Below are positions 7,164 to 11,897 of a stretch of 11,897 bases of DNA, piece after piece. A model generated the notes under the pieces. It was not told where the DNA came from. It was given only the letters and a program-made list of their open reading frames with translations, and did no database searches. This DNA is from Sphingomonadales bacterium (GTDB lineage: Bacteria > Pseudomonadota > Alphaproteobacteria > Sphingomonadales > Sphingomonadaceae). The translations under genes and the position numbers were made by a program. Where the stretch lies: NCBI GenBank assembly GCA_017302775.1, contig JAFLDC010000040.1, forward strand, positions 1-11,897, read 5' to 3'. Each line of letters opens with the position of its first letter. Position 1 is the first letter of the stretch.

Positions 7164-7495
7164 GCGCGGTATTACCGCGCGTCTTGGCAAGGGGTTCTTC
7201 GACCCCGTTGCATCCCCGACCAAGGAGAGCCTTCGTGCCCTCCTGTGGAACCTCCAGAGCAGGGGATTTCCCTCCCCATGCACCCTGGACCGGGATGATG
7301 AACATATGCGCCCCCCGCATCTGTTCGTCATCCCTCCAAAGGAGCTTTCGCGCTCCCTTGGAAACCCACCGACCGCTGATTGCAGCGGCTACAACCAAAG
7401 GGCTTTCATGCCCCTTGGAACCCAGACCGGGGATTGCGAACCCCGGCCCCCCGGCAGGCATTTCGCGCCTGCAACCGACCAAGGCGGTGCCTTGG
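7164..7495 (+). repeat. Array of eleven consecutive stem-loops in the mobC leader
   Basis: Stem-loops follow each other with little unpaired sequence: 7164-7180 (GCGCGGT/ACCGCGC), 7187-7211, 7220-7248, 7259-7281, 7292-7334 (19-bp stem), 7336-7361, 7373-7388, 7395-7418, 7427-7446, 7454-7472 and 7479-7495. Two kinds alternate. Class A (7220, 7336, 7395, 7479) has a CCAA...TTGG base (CCAA...GTGG in the first), mostly with a pyrimidine-rich loop such as CTTCGT, TTTCGC or TTTCAT, and is always followed by AACC or AAACCC. Class B (7259, 7373, 7427) has a loop starting ATT. Stems differ in sequence yet keep pairing, which argues for selected structure. No hairpin has a T-run, so these are not terminators. 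The promoter at 7113 would transcribe the array as a mobC leader. Several frames are open through it only because TA-containing stops are rare here. Confidence 0.75.
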
Positions 7496-7503
7496 AACCC
7501 TTC

Positions 7504-7513
7504 ATAACAGGAG
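7504..7513 (+). repeat. Direct repeat ATAACAGGAG, right copy (mobC ribosome binding site)
   Basis: This is the second copy of the 10-bp repeat, 361 nt from the first. With the next base it forms AGGAGG (7509-7514), 4 nt before the mobC GTG. A duplication of the ribosome-binding region around an inserted array would give this arrangement; chance cannot be excluded at 10 bp. Confidence 0.7.
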
Positions 7514-7518
7514 GGCGG

Positions 7519-7911
7519 GTGGCGACAGGAAGTGACAAACGGCAACGGAAGCGCCTCATTACGTTCCGTGTGACCGACGAAGAATACGCCCGGTATCAGG
7601 AACGGGCTTCGCGTGCTGGCCTCGCAGTCGGAGCGTTTGCCCGTGCTGCTGGCCTCAACGAAGCTGGCCCCCGTGCGCGTCGCCGTCGCCCCATTGAACA
7701 TGCCGCCCTTGCGCAGCTTATGGCTGCCATGAACCGCGTCGGCAACAACCTCAACCAGATCGCCCGCAACACCAATCTCGGCATCGACATTGATGTGCCC
7801 GTGCTGCGCGATGCCCTGCACGAATACCATGCGGTAATTGGCGCGATCTATGAAGCCCTCGGCATGGAGAACGCCGGTGATCATCAAGGGAAAAAGCCGG
7901 GCGGGCGCTAG
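7519..7911 (+). CDS. mobC: MobC-family mobilization accessory protein
   Basis: MobC-type proteins bind the origin of transfer and help the relaxase open and nick it. The 130-residue product begins with a basic stretch (KRQRKRLITFRVTDEEYARY) typical of a ribbon-helix-helix strand and first helix, and has the family hallmark NRVGNNLNQIARNTN at about residues 73-87, followed by a helical C-terminus. GTG 7519 is preferred because AGGAGG precedes it and homology-like sequence starts here. The frame is open upstream to an ATG at 7162 with its own GGAG, so a longer form through the hairpin array is formally possible but looks unlike protein-coding sequence. The 3' end overlaps the relaxase gene by 35 nt, so the two are translationally coupled. 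Confidence 0.88.
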   Translation: MATGSDKRQRKRLITFRVTDEEYARYQERASRAGLAVGAFARAAGLNEAGPRARRRRPIEHAALAQLMAAMNRVGNNLNQIARNTNLGIDIDVPVLRDALHEYHAVIGAIYEALGMENAGDHQGKKPGGR

Positions 7912-9322
7912 CCAGCTCGCCCAACACCTTGGCCGCGCCGATACCAACGAGCGCATCGAAATCCTGCAACTGGATTCCGCAGGCACCCCCGCCGAAGCCT
8001 TCCGCGACTGGCAGACCTACACCCTCGCCACCAAAGGCAAACTCGGTCTATACCATGCCAACATCGACCCCGACGCCAAATATGAAATGACCCCGCAGCA
8101 ATGGATGCGGGCCGTCGATATTTTGGAAGAGGAGCTGGGCCTTCAGGGCCAACCCCGTGCCGTCGTGATGCACGAAAAGAACGGGCGCGAGCATATCCAT
8201 GTCGTCTGGGCACGCGCCGACATGGACACCATGACCTTGCGCTCCGACAGCATGAATTATCAGGCCCATGAACGCGCCAGCCTCCGCATGGAGCAAGAGT
8301 TCGGGCATGAGCATGTGCCCGGCAAACACGCCAAGCGTGACCGCGACGCCCAGCCCGAGTTTCCCACCGCCGAGGTCAACCACGACGAATGGCAACAGCG
8401 CGAACGCGGCGGCATCGACCATCGCGAACGCAAGGCGCAGGTCACGGCGCTTTATGAGGCCAGCGATAGTGGCCCCGCGTTCAAGGCCGCGCTGGAGGAT
8501 GCGGGCTATGTGCTGGCGCGCGGCGACCGTCGTGACTTCGTGATCCTTGATGACGACGCCAAGGCCCACAGCCTTGGCCGCCAGCTTCCCGGCGTGAAGG
8601 CCAAAGACTTGCGCGCCTTCATGGCCGACATCGACCCAGAATTGCTGCCCAGCGTGAAGGAGGCCCGCGCCGCCATCCGCGAAGCCACCCGTGCGCAGCC
8701 AACGCCAGAACAGGACAAGCCTGAACCGTCCACGCCCGAGCGCGACAATACCCCGCAGCAAGAGTCCGTGGCCGACCGCGAGCGCGTCGCCTCGCTTCGC
8801 CGCGCGATCATCGAGCGTCACAGCGCCGAGCTGAAAGAGCAGGAATTGCGGCATGCCCGCGAGGTCCAAACCTTGCAGGAAAACCAGCAAGCCGCCGCCG
8901 ATAAAGTCATCTTGTCATTCGCACAGGAGCAGGCGCAACGCACGATCAAAGAACGTCCGCAGGAACCGGGCGGGATCACCCGGCTGATCCGCACCATCCG
9001 CGAAACCGTGGACGAAGAAGCGCGCCGCCAACGTCTTATCGATGAGGCCGAACGCGCCCGCGATGCCGAGGATCGCCGCAATGATGAAGTCCGCATCATG
9101 GTGTCCGGCCTCAACGCCGCCCAGCGCGCCGAGATCGACACGCTTATTGATCGGCAGGGACGTGAGCGCGCTGACCTGTTGGACGAGCAATCCCGCGATC
9201 TCAAACGGCGCGTCGAGGACGAGCAGCGCGCAATTGCGCTTGAGCGCGAATATGAGCAGCGACGCAGGGATGCCTTGGCCAAGGACCGCGAAGGGCCGGA
9301 GCGCGATCCCCGCGCACGCTGA
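7877..9322 (+). CDS. Relaxase / mobilization nuclease with coiled-coil C-terminus
   Basis: Relaxases nick oriT and stay attached to the transferred strand. This 481-residue protein has the metal-binding motif III at H99-E-K-N...H106-I-H108-V-V-W, and the N-terminal SRAG...DTNER and LYHANI blocks of the Relaxase (PF03432-like, MOBP-related) family. At the usual motif I place there is no tyrosine; H17 (AQHL) stands there, and the nearest tyrosines are Y48 and Y59. From about residue 280 to the end the sequence is rich in E, R, A and Q and reads as long coiled coils. GTG 7877 is chosen because GGAG (7866-7869) lies 7 nt upstream and the family-like IIKGKSRAG begins there; a TTG at 7838 would only add residues antisense in character. 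It is coupled to mobC. Total length is somewhat short, which may relate to the next frame. Confidence 0.9.
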   Translation: MIIKGKSRAGASQLAQHLGRADTNERIEILQLDSAGTPAEAFRDWQTYTLATKGKLGLYHANIDPDAKYEMTPQQWMRAVDILEEELGLQGQPRAVVMHEKNGREHIHVVWARADMDTMTLRSDSMNYQAHERASLRMEQEFGHEHVPGKHAKRDRDAQPEFPTAEVNHDEWQQRERGGIDHRERKAQVTALYEASDSGPAFKAALEDAGYVLARGDRRDFVILDDDAKAHSLGRQLPGVKAKDLRAFMADIDPELLPSVKEARAAIREATRAQPTPEQDKPEPSTPERDNTPQQESVADRERVASLRRAIIERHSAELKEQELRHAREVQTLQENQQAAADKVILSFAQEQAQRTIKERPQEPGGITRLIRTIRETVDEEARRQRLIDEAERARDAEDRRNDEVRIMVSGLNAAQRAEIDTLIDRQGRERADLLDEQSRDLKRRVEDEQRAIALEREYEQRRRDALAKDREGPERDPRAR

Positions 9323-9336
9323 CGGGCTCGCGCTTC

Positions 9337-9711
9337 TTGCAATCGGAACCGGGCCTGCTGATCCAGCAGATTGCCAGCCTTGTGCCCCAAGCCGCGAAAT
9401 CGGTATCGCGCTTCTTGCGCCATACCCTTGCCGTGATCCCATCATTGGTGTCGCGATTCATGGTCGTGGCAGCTCGCCCAGCGAAGAAGGGCAAGGGCGG
9501 GGCTGGCAGCGCCAGCCATACCGAAATCACCTCCGCATTCTTCTCGACATCGCGCAGCGGTGCCGAAGGTGCCGATGATGGCGCGGACTTCGGCTCGATG
9601 TTCCTCGCCCCGCCAATGGCACCCAGCCCGAAACCGGCAAAGGTATCGCGGCGCCGCTTGCGGGCGCGGTTCAAAGCGCGGAATTTCCTCAAACCGCCGT
9701 GGATGCAATAG
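9337..9711 (+). CDS. Hypothetical basic protein downstream of the relaxase
   Basis: The frame encodes up to 124 residues: a part with hydrophobic/amphipathic helices (LLIQQIASLVPQ, then FLRHTLAVIPSLVSRFMVV), a small-residue linker, the stretch DDGADFGSMFLAPP, and a very basic end (VSRRRLRARFKARNFLK). Third codon positions are strongly G/C, as in the neighbouring genes, which supports real coding. The start is unclear: TTG 9337 is 14 nt after the relaxase stop and lacks a good ribosome binding site, GTG 9382 and ATG 9463 are alternatives, and the frame is open back to 9256. It could also be a relaxase C-terminus separated by a frameshift. I do not recognise a family. Confidence 0.5.
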   Translation: MQSEPGLLIQQIASLVPQAAKSVSRFLRHTLAVIPSLVSRFMVVAARPAKKGKGGAGSASHTEITSAFFSTSRSGAEGADDGADFGSMFLAPPMAPSPKPAKVSRRRLRARFKARNFLKPPWMQ

Positions 9712-9900
9712 ACGCTATAAGCCAAGCATTTGAGCTTACAACGAAATAAAATTACCCGCCCGCTGTGGCAAGATAGCCACCCTGCCATGATTCAGCTATG
9801 GCTTCACGATGTCTGCGCGGGAGGGGAGATTCGACCGTCAGACTTCCCTTAAAGGTCGCAAACCTGAATTTGCATAGTAGAGATTTGGAAACGCGTAATA
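9712..9900. other. AT-richer spacer between the mob operon and the methyltransferase gene
   Basis: No gene is seen. Short hairpins lie at 9718-9738 (TAAGCCAA/TTG-A-GCTTA), 9765-9780 (GTGGC/GCCAC) and 9784-9802 (GCCAT/ATGGC). The first could weakly terminate the mob operon. The composition change suggests the boundary between transfer genes and cargo. A promoter for the next gene should lie at about 9840-9890 but no hexamer pair is convincing. Confidence 0.45.
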
Positions 9901-11897
9901 ATGAACGCCGTCGAAATTGAAGAAGCCGTTTCGGCACTGGCAGAAAGCCCGTTTGATCCCGCAGAGTTTCCGTTTCAGTTCCTTGAAGCGTTCGGAAACA
10001 AGCCAGCCACAATTAAACGCTTACGCGACGGACACTCCAATAGTTCCGACGTTGGCGGCATCCTTCAGCGCAACAATATCCACCTTGCCGTTGCCTCTAA
10101 AGGAGATGTTGCGGCCACGTTGGCGCGCCTCAAAGCCAGCCCCGCGACAACCAAGGCCAAGGCCCAATTCATCCTTGCCACGGACGGCGATATGTTCGAG
10201 GCCGAGGACATCGAAAGCGGCGAGACCGTCGCTTGCACCTTTTCAGAGTTCCCTGAGCATTTCGGGTTCTTCCTGCCGTTGGCAGGGATCAGCACCGTCA
10301 AGCAGGTGCGGGACAGCGCCTTTGATATTCGCGCCACCAGCCGCCTCAATCGCCTTTATGTGGAGCTTCTGAAAGATAACCCCGCATGGGGCAGTGCCGA
10401 CCGCCGCCCTGACATGAACCATTTTATGGCGCGGCTTATCTTTTGCTTTTTTGCCGAAGACACCGACATTTTCAACGGAACCGGCCTGTTCACCGCCACG
10501 GTCGATCAGATGAGCGCCAAGGATGCAACGAACACCCACGAGGTGATCGCCGAAATCTTCCGCGCCATGAATACGGCGATTGCCGACCGCGAAGCGGCGG
10601 GCATCCGTTCCTGGGCGAACGTGTTTCCCTACGTCAACGGCGGCCTGTTTTCCGGCAGCCTTGAGGTGCCGCGTTTCAGCCGCATCGCCCGATCTTACCT
10701 CATGCACATCGGCGGCCTGAAATGGACGCAGATCAATCCAGACATTTTCGGGTCAATGATTCAGGCCGTTGCCGACGATGAGGAGCGCGGTGCGCTCGGG
10801 ATGCACTACACCAGCCGCCCCAACATCCTGAAAGTTCTCAATCCGCTGTTTCTCGACAGCCTGCGCGAGCAGCTTGAGGAAGCGGGCGACAACGGGCGCA
10901 AACTGCTCAATCTGCGCAACCGTATGGCGCGCATCCGTGTCTTTGACCCGGCCTGTGGCAGCGGCAATTTTCTTGTCATCGCCTACAAGGAAATGCGCGA
11001 GATCGAAGCCGAGATTAACAGGCGGCGCGACGAAGCAGGACGAGATTCCGAGATTCCGCTCACCAATTTTCGCGGGATAGAGTTGCGCGATTTCCCCGCC
11101 GAGATCGCACGTCTCGCGCTCATCATCGCAGAGTTTCAGTGCGATGTAATGTATCGCGGACAGAAGCTCGCGTTAGCCGAGTTTCTACCACTGAACGCAC
11201 AGAATTGGATTACGTGCGGCAACGCACTCCGTCTCGACTGGCTGAGTATTTGTCCGCCCACAGGCATTGGCGTGAAGCTGGTCGGAGACGATCTTTTCGA
11301 GACACCTCTAGATCAAGCGCAGATAGACTTTGAGAATGAAGGTGGCGAAACATACATCTGCGGCAACCCACCATACCTTGGCAGGAAATACCAATCTGAC
11401 GACCAGAAGGCTGAACTGAAAGCAGTATTTTCAGGACGTTGCAAAGACACGCTATCTCTCGATTACGTATCTGGATGGTTTATGAAGGCTGCCGATTATA
11501 TGTCGGCAACACTATCGGACGCCGCGTTCGTTTCAACCAATTCAATCTGTCAAGGCATACAGGTCTCTTCGCTGTGGCCCGTCATCTTTTCGCGCGATGT
11601 CTCAATTTCTTTCGCCTATCAATCGTTCAAGTGGGCGAACCTTGCCAGCCACAATGCAGGTGTCACCGTTTCCATTGTAGGGTTGACCAAGCGTAACGGC
11701 GCGCCGCGCAAGATATTTTCCGTTGATGATGACGGCACGACAACCGTCAGGGAAACTGATAATATCAATGCTTACCTTGTAGCCGCCGAGGATGTCTTTG
11801 TTTCCCCTCGTAGCAAGGTTCTTGACAGTCGAACTGCCATGCAGTTCGGAAACCACCCCTATTATGCCAATGAACTTATGCTACGACCGGATGAGGC
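9901..11897 (+). CDS. Class I SAM-dependent DNA methyltransferase, MmeI/YeeA-like, cut by the window edge
   Basis: The frame is open from ATG 9901 to the right edge (665 codons), so the protein is longer. It has an N-terminal domain (about 1-150, with PFQFLEAFGNKPATIKRLR), a helical spacer (about 150-340, with ISTVKQVRDSAFDIRATSRLN and FFAED), methyltransferase motif I FDPACGSGNF (348-357), motif IV NPPY (489-492) and the start of the target-recognition part. FxPACGSGNF plus NPPY indicates adenine-N6 methylation. The layout matches type IIL/MmeI-like enzymes, but I see no PD-(D/E)xK nuclease motif in the N-terminus (no ExK where expected), so it may be a pure methyltransferase with a partner nuclease beyond the edge. 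The ribosome binding site is weak (GGAA at 9887-9890). From about 11030 codons become clearly more A/T-rich. Confidence 0.9.
   Translation, partial: MNAVEIEEAVSALAESPFDPAEFPFQFLEAFGNKPATIKRLRDGHSNSSDVGGILQRNNIHLAVASKGDVAATLARLKASPATTKAKAQFILATDGDMFEAEDIESGETVACTFSEFPEHFGFFLPLAGISTVKQVRDSAFDIRATSRLNRLYVELLKDNPAWGSADRRPDMNHFMARLIFCFFAEDTDIFNGTGLFTATVDQMSAKDATNTHEVIAEIFRAMNTAIADREAAGIRSWANVFPYVNGGLFSGSLEVPRFSRIARSYLMHIGGLKWTQINPDIFGSMIQAVADDEERGALGMHYTSRPNILKVLNPLFLDSLREQLEEAGDNGRKLLNLRNRMARIRVFDPACGSGNFLVIAYKEMREIEAEINRRRDEAGRDSEIPLTNFRGIELRDFPAEIARLALIIAEFQCDVMYRGQKLALAEFLPLNAQNWITCGNALRLDWLSICPPTGIGVKLVGDDLFETPLDQAQIDFENEGGETYICGNPPYLGRKYQSDDQKAELKAVFSGRCKDTLSLDYVSGWFMKAADYMSATLSDAAFVSTNSICQGIQVSSLWPVIFSRDVSISFAYQSFKWANLASHNAGVTVSIVGLTKRNGAPRKIFSVDDDGTTTVRETDNINAYLVAAEDVFVSPRSKVLDSRTAMQFGNHPYYANELMLRPDE

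Noticed and set aside
7164..7495. CRISPR array or integron attC-type cassette array
   Set aside because: The units differ in sequence and length, there are no identical repeats with unique spacers, and no R'/R'' core sites or cassette genes.
7135..7986. Long open frame (283 codons) on the minus strand across the hairpin array and mobC
   Set aside because: It is antisense to mobC and the relaxase start. Inverted repeats and few TA dinucleotides keep several frames open here, and it has no ribosome binding site.
8048..8890. Minus-strand open frame of 280 codons
   Set aside because: It is antisense to the relaxase, with no family resemblance and no start signal.

Overview
The window looks like part of an alphaproteobacterial accessory region, most likely from a sphingomonad or a close relative. 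This rests on the GC-rich codon use, the small DUF3768-type gene, the sphingomonad/rhizobial style of the TraG coupling protein and the MobC plus relaxase pair; I ran no database search. It is probably a stretch of a mobilizable or conjugative element (plasmid or integrative element) with cargo on both sides. No rRNA, tRNA, transposase or CRISPR array is visible.

Layout. 1-1579 (minus strand): a SulP-family anion transporter followed, 11 nt later, by the start of a universal stress protein that runs off the left edge. 1580-1921: a divergent control region in which five copies of an 11-bp element (consensus KTGCGGYGAAT) cluster over a good sigma70-type promoter. 1922-3031 (plus): a Fic-family protein with an N-terminal inhibitory motif, a canonical Fic motif and a C-terminal winged-helix-like region, then a hairpin terminator. 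3399-3952 (plus): two short, translationally coupled genes, the second of the DUF3768 type. 4005-4211 (minus): a 68-residue protein of unknown function. 4212-4493: a divergent region with a long imperfect hairpin. 4494-6914 (plus): a VirD4/TraG coupling-protein ATPase with an unusually large predicted extracytoplasmic domain.

6915-7518 is a 604-nt stretch without a confident gene and is the most striking part of the window. It holds a possible oriT (an inverted repeat upstream of a TAACTGCACCCC core), a promoter overlapped by a small palindrome, and then an almost uninterrupted string of eleven stem-loops (7164-7495) flanked by a 10-bp direct repeat that contains the ribosome binding site. 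Directly after it come mobC (7519-7911), an overlapping relaxase gene (7877-9322) and a probable small downstream gene (9337-9711). After a 189-nt gap, a large MmeI/YeeA-like DNA methyltransferase gene (9901 to the right edge) begins what is probably a restriction-modification or defence cargo module.

How the parts fit. MobC and the relaxase would process an origin of transfer near 7046-7097 and hand the strand to TraG, which would couple it to a type IV channel encoded outside the window. The Fic protein, the transporter/stress-protein pair and the methyltransferase are cargo. The hairpin array sits in the mob leader and, if the origin is where I place it, close to the transferred strand's end. 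It is the best candidate here for an undescribed element, either a structured RNA leader or a single-stranded DNA structure used during transfer.
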